From an uncultured Collinsella sp. (GTDB lineage: Bacteria > Actinomycetota > Coriobacteriia > Coriobacteriales > Coriobacteriaceae), in the NCBI GenBank assembly GCA_902470915.1, contig CABRIB010000105.1:1-5684 (forward strand): a stretch of 5,684 nt of DNA, written 5' to 3'. The position numbers and the translations under genes are program-made. Under the pieces are notes generated by a model. That model worked only from the letters and a program-made list of their open reading frames with translations. It was not told where the DNA came from and did no database searches. This document shows positions 1 through 5,549 of the stretch, piece after piece; the stretch's first letter is position 1, and every line of letters begins with the position of its first letter.

Positions 1-46
1 AGATAGGAGTCCGTCTCGTGGGCTCGGAGATGTGTATAAGAGACAG
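1..46 (+). other. Illumina Nextera adapter left on the contig end (not genomic)
   Basis: Seen directly: bases 13-46 equal the Nextera read-2 transposase adapter, GTCTCGTGGGCTCGG followed by the 19-bp Tn5 mosaic end AGATGTGTATAAGAGACAG at 28-46. Bases 1-4 (AGAT) fit the end of the P7 oligo, and bases 5-12 (AGGAGTCC) sit exactly where the 8-base i7 index belongs. From memory this is the index known as N705. The match covers the full adapter in correct order, so a natural transposon end is very unlikely. Genomic sequence therefore begins at 47, and the start of the first gene is lost. Any ATG in 1-46 is artificial. Confidence 0.98.
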
Positions 47-871
47 CCCCTCGCCTATCGCCCCGACCCCGCCGCAGGCCCCGCGGCCGTCGAGACCACG
101 CAGCGCATACCCGTCGCGAGTGGCTCGCCCCAACAGCAGCCGGCTCCCGCATACGCGCCTGCTTCGCCACAGACCCCCGCTCCCAAAAAGAGCGGCACCG
201 GGCCGCTTATCGCCGTTATCGTTGTGCTGGTGGCGATCATCATCGCCCTGGTCGTTTTCTTTGTGATCAAGCCTTTCGACAACGCCGCCACGCAGACGAC
301 TGCCGAGGTAGCTAAGCTGCACCATGACGTCGACGACGATGACCTAAAGCCTCTCGGCGATCCCAACAGCCTGTACGACGATGATGACGATGACGACGAG
401 GATGGCGGCGAAGCAACGCTCTCCGAGCAGAACCTCTACCGCCGACTGAGCGAATACTACGACCTGCTCGAAGACCTCGACAACTACGTCCGTGGCTGCG
501 CGCAGAACTTCAACGGCAGCTATCTGGAAGAAGATCGCACCACCCGTCAAAATCTCGCCGACGTCGCCGAGCGCACGGAGGACACCATCGAGCAGTATTA
601 CGACATCGTCGAGGACCTGGACGTCCCCACGAGCTCCAAGAACTACAGCTCCTGGAAGGACATCATCGCCCTGTACGACGATCTGGATCACCGCATTGAC
701 GCAATCTGTGATGCCTGGGAGATCAGCCTGAAATACGCCAAGCCTGCGGACCACAAGAATGAGATCGTGGCGCCGCTGTCGCGCGACAACGTGGCGGGCA
801 CCAATGACAATAAGTACCGCCTAGACTTTGAGGAGCGCTATCCCGGCGCCAAGCCTGTCGAGGTGAACTAG
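47..871 (+). CDS. Partial single-pass membrane protein with proline-rich N-part and acidic extracellular region, function unknown
   Basis: The open frame continues leftwards into the adapter, so the true start is missing. The genomic part encodes 274 residues ending at TAG (869-871). Counting from the codon at 47, residues 1-46 are rich in Pro, Ala and Gln and probably disordered. Lys47-Lys48 precede a hydrophobic transmembrane segment at about 53-74, then Lys75. By the positive-inside rule the N-part is probably cytoplasmic and the C-part outside. Residues 94-122 are very acidic, with four Asp at 96-99 and seven Asp at 111-117. The remainder (about 125-270) is charged, predicted helical and Tyr/Asp-rich. 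It has only two cysteines, C151 and C221, which could form a disulphide outside the cell. I recognise no family or catalytic motif. A missing N-terminal domain, such as a zinc ribbon, is possible but cannot be seen. The gene converges on the topoisomerase gene and ends at the shared terminator at 950-990. Confidence 0.85.
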   Translation, partial: PLAYRPDPAAGPAAVETTQRIPVASGSPQQQPAPAYAPASPQTPAPKKSGTGPLIAVIVVLVAIIIALVVFFVIKPFDNAATQTTAEVAKLHHDVDDDDLKPLGDPNSLYDDDDDDDEDGGEATLSEQNLYRRLSEYYDLLEDLDNYVRGCAQNFNGSYLEEDRTTRQNLADVAERTEDTIEQYYDIVEDLDVPTSSKNYSSWKDIIALYDDLDHRIDAICDAWEISLKYAKPADHKNEIVAPLSRDNVAGTNDNKYRLDFEERYPGAKPVEVN

Positions 872-888
872 CGCTTTGTCGTTCCCGA

Positions 889-947
889 GCCGGCAGTTAG
901 GGACGTTCCTAAACTGCCGGCAGAAAAGGAACGTCCCTAACTGCTGG
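889..947. repeat. Intergenic palindromic element with competing hairpins
   Basis: Seen directly: 890-910 and 927-947 form a 21-bp inverted repeat with a single mismatch (892/945, a G-U pair in plus-strand RNA) around a 16-nt loop. The loop holds a third, shortened copy of the outer motif, so 889-898 can pair perfectly with 912-921 (10 bp) in a mutually exclusive hairpin. CTGCCGGCAG at 914-923 is itself a perfect palindrome, and GCCGGCAG occurs at both 889-896 and 916-923. There is no T-run after the long stem, so it is not itself a standard terminator. The nested, non-coding design fits a REP- or MITE-like dispersed repeat. That identity is inference, because only one copy lies in this window. 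Confidence 0.8.
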
Positions 948-949
948 TC

Positions 950-990
950 AAAAAAACGAGCGAGGATCGCGGGGTCCTCGCTCGTTTTTT
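950..990. terminator. Bidirectional Rho-independent terminator between convergent genes
   Basis: A perfect 10-bp stem, CGAGCGAGGA at 957-966 with TCCTCGCTCG at 975-984, encloses an 8-nt loop. It is flanked by seven A at 950-956 and six T at 985-990. Plus-strand transcripts from the membrane-protein gene end in a U-run after the stem. Minus-strand transcripts from the topoisomerase gene do as well, because the A-run reads as T on that strand. It lies 78 nt after the plus-strand stop and 22 nt after the minus-strand stop, so it can serve both genes. Confidence 0.93.
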
Positions 991-1012
991 GGGCATTGTT
1001 TCGACTGCGCCG

Positions 1013-3601
1013 TTACTTGTCGGCGGCTGCTTTCTTGGCAGTCGACTTCTTCGCGGTCGACTTCTTGGTCGTGGTCTTCTTAGCGGTCGTCTTCTTGGCC
1101 GTCGTCTTCTTCGCCGCGCTCGCCTTGGTCGTGGTCTTGCGGCCGCGGGCGGGCTTCTTTTCCTTGGTCGGGCAGTCCATGTTCACACAGATGCGCCACG
1201 GGCCACGTGCCGTGTTGACCACCACGATGGGAGCACCGCACTCGGGGCAGGTCTCGCCCGTCGCCTCGAGCTTGCCGCGCGCCGGTAGCGGATAGCTCAC
1301 GCCGCAATCGTCGTAGTTGGTGCAGCGGATAAAGCGCTTGCCGCTCTTTTCGCTCTTATGCGCGATCAGATCGCCATGGCGTCCGGCCTCGGCACACACC
1401 TTGCACTCGCCCACCTTAAGGTCGGGCTCGTAGTTGGTGGGGCACGTCGGGTTCACGCAAATCTCGAAGGCCTTCTGGCGGAACGGCTGACACTTGATGC
1501 GCGGCGCGCCGCACTCGGGACACACGGCCGCCTCGCCCTCGAGCGGGCTCACCTTGACGCCGCTCGGGACCGGATAGGTCACGTCGCAGTCGGGCCAGCC
1601 CATGCAGCCAATGAAGCTGCCACGGGTCTTGGCGCTCGTCTTCATAACCAGGTCCTTGCCGCACTTGGGGCAGGCGCCCACGCGCGCATCAGCCGTGACG
1701 GCGTCGCTGATGGCGTCGCCGAGCTCCTGCGTATGCTTGAGCAGCTCGTCGAGCACGCCGGCCAGCAGCGCACGCGAGTGCGTCACGACATGCTCTTCGG
1801 TGTCCTCGCCGCGCTCAACACGGGTCATATCGCCATCGAGCTCGCTGGTCATATCGGGGCTCGTGATGCGCGGGGCAAACTGCGACAGCGCGTCGATGAT
1901 GGCGATGCCTAGCTGGCTCGGCTCAACGGGATCATTTTTGAGATAGCGCACGGCATATAGGCGCTCGATGATGCTCGCGCGCGTGGACTTGGTGCCCAGG
2001 CCGCGCTTTTCCATCTCCTGCACAAGCTTGCCCTGGCTGTAGCGCGCGGGCGGCTCGGTCTGCTTGGCCTCGAGTTTAATGTCGAACACGTCGACCGTAT
2101 CGCCCTGCTCCAGCGGCGGCATCTGCTCGTCGCGCTTAAGTCCATACGGATACGCCTCGCGGAAGCCCGGAGTCACGAGCACATCGCCCGAAGCCACGAA
2201 CGGCTCACCGTTCACGTCGAGCTCGAGCTTGGTGTTCTCGATGGTCGCGGGACCCATAAGCGTCGCCAGGAAGCGACGGGCGATGAGGTCGTAGAGCTTG
2301 CGCTGGCCGCCGTCGAGCGTGGACGGATCGCCCTCGCCCGTGGGGTAGATAGGCGGGTGGTCGGTGGTCTCGACTTTACCGCGCGTGGGCTTCATGGGAC
2401 CAGCGAGTACCTTTTTGCACACGGGCGCCAGCGCCGGGTTGATCTTTGCCAGGTCACTCACCACGGCGCCCAAATCGAGCGTCGCGGGATACACGGTGTT
2501 GTCGACACGCGGGTAGCTGATGAGGCCCGCCATGTAGAGGGACTCGGCGATACGCATGGTACGCGCAGGCGAGATGCCCTCGGCTGCGGCGGCAGCCTGC
2601 AGCGAGGTGGTCGCAAACGGCGTGGGCGGCTGCTGCTTGCGCGAGCGCTTGGTCACCGCGGCGACGGTTGCCGTCGCGACGCCGTCAACATGGCCGTACG
2701 CCGTCTCAGCAGCATCCTTGTCGGTAAAGCGTGCCGTCTTGTGCGCAATCTTAAATCGGTCGTCCTCGGCAGTACCCTGTGCGGCGCCCATGCCGCGGAT
2801 CTGCCAATAGTCCTCGGGCACAAACGCCATGCGCTCGCGCTCGCGCTCGACCACCAGGGCAAGCGTCGGCGTCTGCACGCGGCCGGCGGAACGCACGTTG
2901 CCAAAGCCGCCAAACTTGGCGAGCGTCAGGTAGCGCGTGAGCACCGCACCCCAAATGAGGTCGATGTGCTGACGGCTCTCGCCAGCGTCGGCCAGGTTCT
3001 GGTCGAGCGAGACAAGGTTATCGAAGGCCTGCGTGATCTCGGCCTTGGTAAACGAAGAATACTGGGCGCGGGCGACCGGCAAGTCGGGCGCCACCTCGCG
3101 CACCTTGTTGAGGGCGTCCGAACCGATCAGCTCGCCCTCGCGATCGAAGTCCGTGGCGATGATGACGCTGTCGGACTTTTTGGCGAGGTTCTTAAGCGAG
3201 CGGATGAGTTCCTTCTCGGCCGGCAGCTTAATGACGGGTGCCCAGGTGAGATACGGCAGACTCTCGAGCTTCCAGCCCTTGATGGAGATGCCGTCGGCAA
3301 GAAACGGCTTGCGTTTGGTGTCGTAGGGCGGGCGTGCCAGGCCATCGGGCATGTCGGCCGGCAGCATCTCGCCGTCCTCGGTAACCGAATACCAGCCCAG
3401 CTTTTTATCGAACAGCACGCTGTCGCAAAAATCGGGCGCAAGGATGTGACCGGCCAGGCCGATGGTCACGCACTCCTCGCCCTTCCACTCAAAACGGTAG
3501 ATGGCGGTGTTGTACACCTTATCCTTTTTGGGTTTACCCGTGGACAGACGCTCGGCGATCTGACGCGCGGCGTCGTTTTTCTCGGCGATGATGAGCTTCA
3601 A
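1013..3601 (-). CDS. topA: Type IA DNA topoisomerase, archaeal/topo III-like, with four zinc ribbons and a lysine-rich tail
   Basis: This 862-residue enzyme relaxes negative supercoils by cutting one DNA strand through a tyrosyl-phosphate bond. The TOPRIM domain covers about 1-160: E7 in the IIAEKN motif, and the metal-binding acidic triad D151-x-D153-x-E155 in ATDFDREGELIG. SAGRVQTPTL at 238-247 is typical of archaeal TopA and topo III rather than standard bacterial TopA. The catalytic tyrosine is Y363 in GLISYPRVDNT. HPPIYPT (415-421) and GLGTKSTRASIIERL (534-548) are further family motifs. The C-terminus carries four Cys4 zinc-ribbon patterns: C644/C647/C666/C672, C694/C697/C715/C720, C733/C736/C760/C766 and C785/C788/C805/C810. 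It ends in a Lys/Thr/Ala tail (about 815-862) that probably grips DNA. The start is TTG, supported by AGGAG 6 nt upstream and by MKLIIAEKN as a normal N-terminus. It follows hypB after 54 nt without a terminator. The symbol topA is the likely one; topB-like naming is the alternative. Confidence 0.95.
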   Translation of the reverse strand: MKLIIAEKNDAARQIAERLSTGKPKKDKVYNTAIYRFEWKGEECVTIGLAGHILAPDFCDSVLFDKKLGWYSVTEDGEMLPADMPDGLARPPYDTKRKPFLADGISIKGWKLESLPYLTWAPVIKLPAEKELIRSLKNLAKKSDSVIIATDFDREGELIGSDALNKVREVAPDLPVARAQYSSFTKAEITQAFDNLVSLDQNLADAGESRQHIDLIWGAVLTRYLTLAKFGGFGNVRSAGRVQTPTLALVVERERERMAFVPEDYWQIRGMGAAQGTAEDDRFKIAHKTARFTDKDAAETAYGHVDGVATATVAAVTKRSRKQQPPTPFATTSLQAAAAAEGISPARTMRIAESLYMAGLISYPRVDNTVYPATLDLGAVVSDLAKINPALAPVCKKVLAGPMKPTRGKVETTDHPPIYPTGEGDPSTLDGGQRKLYDLIARRFLATLMGPATIENTKLELDVNGEPFVASGDVLVTPGFREAYPYGLKRDEQMPPLEQGDTVDVFDIKLEAKQTEPPARYSQGKLVQEMEKRGLGTKSTRASIIERLYAVRYLKNDPVEPSQLGIAIIDALSQFAPRITSPDMTSELDGDMTRVERGEDTEEHVVTHSRALLAGVLDELLKHTQELGDAISDAVTADARVGACPKCGKDLVMKTSAKTRGSFIGCMGWPDCDVTYPVPSGVKVSPLEGEAAVCPECGAPRIKCQPFRQKAFEICVNPTCPTNYEPDLKVGECKVCAEAGRHGDLIAHKSEKSGKRFIRCTNYDDCGVSYPLPARGKLEATGETCPECGAPIVVVNTARGPWRICVNMDCPTKEKKPARGRKTTTKASAAKKTTAKKTTAKKTTTKKSTAKKSTAKKAAADK
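1026..1115 (-). repeat. In-gene 15-nt tandem repeat encoding the topoisomerase lysine-rich tail
   Basis: Six imperfect 15-nt units, each with CTTCTT on the plus strand at the same phase, encode repeats of roughly A/T-A-K-K-T/S near the topoisomerase C-terminus. Two adjacent units (1041-1055 and 1056-1070) share GTCGACTTCTT. The units differ at third positions, so selection appears to act on the peptide, although slippage could change copy number. The peptide resembles the histone H1-like basic tails found on actinobacterial topoisomerases and nucleoid proteins. Confidence 0.85.
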
Positions 3602-3607
3602 AAGAGG

Positions 3608-3612
3608 CTCCT
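3608..3612 (-). promoter_or_regulatory. Ribosome binding site deciding the TTG start of the topoisomerase
   Basis: The minus strand reads AGGAG at 3612-3608, then 6 nt, then TTG (3601-3599). The next residues, KLIIAEKN, are the expected beginning of the TOPRIM domain, so this TTG is chosen as start. No in-frame ATG lies near enough to replace it without cutting into the domain. Confidence 0.8.
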
Positions 3613-3655
3613 ATCTCGTGTCTCTGCGGCTACGCCCGCCCGTATGGCGGCCGAT

Positions 3656-4339
3656 TTACGCCCTTGCTTGCTCGATCTGCCCGATGAGCCAATCGCACCA
3701 GGCATCCATGCCCTCGCCCTTGCGCGCGCTCACGGCAAACCGCGGCGCCTGCGGATTGAGGTCATCGAGTGTCTTAGTATACCTATCCATGTCAAAATCG
3801 AAAGCCGGGGCCACGTCGACCTTATTGAGCAGCTGCGCGCCGGCGTGCTGGAAGATGCCCGGGTACTTGATGGGCTTGTCGTCGCCCTCGGGCACCGAGA
3901 GAATCATGATGGACAGGTTCTCGCCCAAGTCAAAGTCGACCGGGCAGACCAGGTTGCCCACATTTTCGATAAAGATGACGTCGATGTTTTCCAGACCGAC
4001 GGCCTGGTCAAACGCGTCAACGGCCTCCATGATCATGTTGCCCTCGAGATGGCACAGGCCGCCCGTGTTGATCTGGATGGCGGGCATGCCGGCTTCCTTC
4101 ATGGTGATGGCGTCGACATCCGAGGCAATATCGCCCTCGATGACGGCGCAGCGCAGGCCAGCCTTGTCGCGCAGGCGCTCGTTGGTGCCCAGGATCGTGG
4201 TGGTCTTGCCCGAACCGGGGCTCGACAAGACGTTGATCACATAGGTGTTTGTCTCATTAAATCGCTGGCGCAGCTGATCTGCCAGGCGCTCGTTGCGCGA
4301 CAGAATCGGCGATGCGATATCAATCGTTTTCTCGGCCAT
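3656..4339 (-). CDS. hypB: Hydrogenase/urease nickel incorporation GTPase HypB
   Basis: HypB is a cytoplasmic SIMIBI-class GTPase that, with HypA, inserts nickel into the [NiFe]-hydrogenase large subunit. All 227 residues are intact. The P-loop is SSPGSGKTT at 39-47, and EGDIASDVDA at 68-77 is the switch region. INTGGLCHLE at 90-99 contains the C96-H97 metal-binding pair at the dimer interface, and FIENVGNLVCP at 123-133 gives C132, the third conserved metal ligand. LLNKVD at 170-175 is the guanine-specificity NKxD motif. There is no His-rich N-terminal stretch and no CxxCGC motif, so the protein lacks the nickel-storage or high-affinity extensions of some homologues. The ATG start has AAGGAG 8 nt upstream. 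It lies 55 nt after hypA on the same strand. HypB family members can also serve urease, so the client enzyme is not shown by this window. Confidence 0.97.
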   Translation of the reverse strand: MAEKTIDIASPILSRNERLADQLRQRFNETNTYVINVLSSPGSGKTTTILGTNERLRDKAGLRCAVIEGDIASDVDAITMKEAGMPAIQINTGGLCHLEGNMIMEAVDAFDQAVGLENIDVIFIENVGNLVCPVDFDLGENLSIMILSVPEGDDKPIKYPGIFQHAGAQLLNKVDVAPAFDFDMDRYTKTLDDLNPQAPRFAVSARKGEGMDAWCDWLIGQIEQARA

Positions 4340-4347
4340 ACTTAGCG

Positions 4348-4353
4348 CTCCTT
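4348..4353 (-). promoter_or_regulatory. Ribosome binding site of hypB
   Basis: The minus strand reads AAGGAG at 4353-4348, followed by an 8-nt spacer to the ATG at 4339-4337. It is a near-consensus site inside the 55-nt hypA-hypB gap, so hypB can be translated independently of hypA. Confidence 0.8.
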
Positions 4354-4394
4354 ACTTTGGCCCCTTTATACCCCATCACCAGATGGCTAGCGGG

Positions 4395-4751
4395 CTAATC
4401 GTCGGGGGTTTCGATTTCGATACTCGCGATATCGAGCTCGCGGCCGTGCAGTAGGCGCACGTTGGCACCACCACACTGGGGACAGCGACAGTGGAAGCGA
4501 TCGTGGTCGAAAACCTCCCCGCAGTCCAGGCACTCGCTTTGTGGATGGACTTCCTCCACGGCAAGCTCGCAACCCTTCGTGAGCGGGTCCTCGTCGCGAA
4601 ACGTCTCCCATGCAAAGTCGAGCGCCTCGCGCACGACCTCGGTCATATCCCCGATACGCAACGTCACCAAAACGGCGCGCGAGGCCCCCGCCCCACGCGC
4701 CGCGCGAATCACTGTATCGAGTATGCCGTTGACAATGCCAACCTCGTGCAT
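4395..4751 (-). CDS. hypA: Hydrogenase maturation nickel metallochaperone HypA
   Basis: HypA binds nickel at its N-terminus and passes it to the hydrogenase precursor together with HypB. The 118-residue length is normal for the HypA/HybF family. The protein starts MHEVGIV, and H2 with the N-terminal amine forms the nickel site. The structural zinc site is C74-x2-C77 and C90-x2-C93; C88 is an additional nearby cysteine. The end, LLHGRELDIASIEIE (100-114), is the usual HypA C-terminal signature. Its ATG starts 6 nt after the tatC stop, and its ribosome binding site lies inside tatC, so translation is probably coupled to tatC. It stops at TAG (4397-4395). I see no other hyp genes (hypC, D, E, F) in the window. 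Confidence 0.96.
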   Translation of the reverse strand: MHEVGIVNGILDTVIRAARGAGASRAVLVTLRIGDMTEVVREALDFAWETFRDEDPLTKGCELAVEEVHPQSECLDCGEVFDHDRFHCRCPQCGGANVRLLHGRELDIASIEIETPDD

Positions 4752-4757
4752 ACCGAT

Positions 4758-5549
4758 TTACTCCTCGTCGTCCTCGTCGTCCGAGAACAGGTCCAGACGG
4801 CTCACAAACAAGCCCTCCTTGCCCTCGCGCGCGGTAATGACCACACGGGCGATGGCAAGCGAAATCTCGTAGAGCGAGAGCAGGGCGCCATACATGAGGC
4901 CCAGCGTAACGGGCGAACCGTCGGGCGTAATCACAGCCGAGCCCACAAGCAGGCCAACGTATACATAACGCCAGGCACTGCGGAAAGCAGCGTAGGACAC
5001 AATGTGGAAGACGGACAGGTAGAAGATGATGAGCGGCAGCTCAAACGCCACGCCAAAGCCGATCATAAAGAGCAGCTCCATGTTGACGTAATTCTCCAGA
5101 TCGGGCAGCGCCGTAGCGACGGCCGAAGTCTCGCCGATGAGCCACTCAAAGCCCGCAGGAATGATGATGAAGTAGCAGAAAATTGCGCCCAGGAAGAACA
5201 GCACCGTCGAGGCGAGCACCGTGGGTACGACCCACTTGCGCTCGTTGGGGCGAAGCGCCGGCAGGAAAAACGCCAGAATCTGCCAGATGATCATGGGCGT
5301 GCACATGACAACAGCCATCTTGATGGCCAGCGAGAAGCGCAAACCAAAGCCGCCGAGCGTGGTGGTGATGTAGAACTTACCGTCCGGCACAAACGAACGG
5401 ATGGGGTCTTCCAGGATATCGAGCACCACGGGTGTGGCGAAATACAGCACGATGGCGGCGGCAAACACCGACACGACCACGATGGTCAGGCGGCGACGGA
5501 GCTCTCCCAGGTGATCGAAGAGCGGCATACGCGCAGGTCCGATAGGCAT
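4758..5549 (-). CDS. tatC: Sec-independent protein translocase subunit TatC
   Basis: TatC is the membrane receptor of the twin-arginine translocase: it binds RR signal peptides and, with TatA/TatB, moves folded proteins across the membrane. At 263 residues it has normal length. The N-terminal signature MPLFDHLGELRRRL spans 8-21. Six hydrophobic segments are visible at about 22-38, 73-96, 106-134, 156-180, 193-207 and 213-235. Conserved residues seen are E16 in the N-terminal helix, E103 in PALRPNERK, E170 in GVAFELP, and the ITPDGSP loop at 207-213 before the last helix. The C-terminus ends in a short acidic tail (SDDEDDEE). The start at 5549 has GGGAGG 9 nt upstream and overlaps the previous stop codon as TAATG. 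An internal Met8 (MPLFDHL) is an alternative start but has no good ribosome binding site. The strict overlap upstream and the 6-nt gap to hypA indicate an operon. Confidence 0.97.
   Translation of the reverse strand: MPIGPARMPLFDHLGELRRRLTIVVVSVFAAAIVLYFATPVVLDILEDPIRSFVPDGKFYITTTLGGFGLRFSLAIKMAVVMCTPMIIWQILAFFLPALRPNERKWVVPTVLASTVLFFLGAIFCYFIIIPAGFEWLIGETSAVATALPDLENYVNMELLFMIGFGVAFELPLIIFYLSVFHIVSYAAFRSAWRYVYVGLLVGSAVITPDGSPVTLGLMYGALLSLYEISLAIARVVITAREGKEGLFVSRLDLFSDDEDDEE
4761..4766 (-). promoter_or_regulatory. Ribosome binding site of hypA, embedded in the tatC 3' end
   Basis: The minus strand reads GAGGAG at 4766-4761, which is exactly the last two glutamate codons of tatC. A 9-nt spacer, including the tatC TAA, leads to the hypA ATG at 4751. 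The acidic TatC tail and the hypA translation signal therefore use the same bases. Confidence 0.8.

Noticed and set aside
28..46. Tn5 mosaic end as a natural transposon end
   Set aside because: It is preceded by the exact Nextera read-2 sequence, an 8-base index and the P7 tail, so it is library preparation residue.
344..754. Minus-strand open frame rich in Val and Ile opposite the membrane-protein gene
   Set aside because: The hydrophobic look comes from reading Asp codons (GAC/GAT) backwards as Val/Ile codons. The plus-strand frame runs continuously from 47 to 871 and ends properly before a terminator.
1026..1115. Regular short repeats considered as a CRISPR-like or minisatellite array
   Set aside because: The units are 15 nt with no spacers, in frame within the topoisomerase gene, and encode a Lys-rich tail of a kind known in this enzyme group.
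3636..3650. Small hairpin CCGCC-CGTAT-GGCGG after hypB as a terminator
   Set aside because: The stem is only 5 bp and no T-run follows on the minus strand, so it is unlikely to stop transcription before the topoisomerase gene.
2357..4345. Very long open frame on the plus strand opposite the topoisomerase and hypB genes
   Set aside because: It is antisense to two genes with clear catalytic motifs. GC-rich codon bias keeps the opposite strand open. The translation is His/Arg/Gly/Leu-rich without any recognisable domain, and it has no good ribosome binding site that I could see.
4365..4370. TATAAA on the minus strand between hypA and hypB as a promoter -10 box
   Set aside because: No -35-like hexamer lies about 17 nt upstream, and the short gap within an operon makes an internal promoter unsupported.
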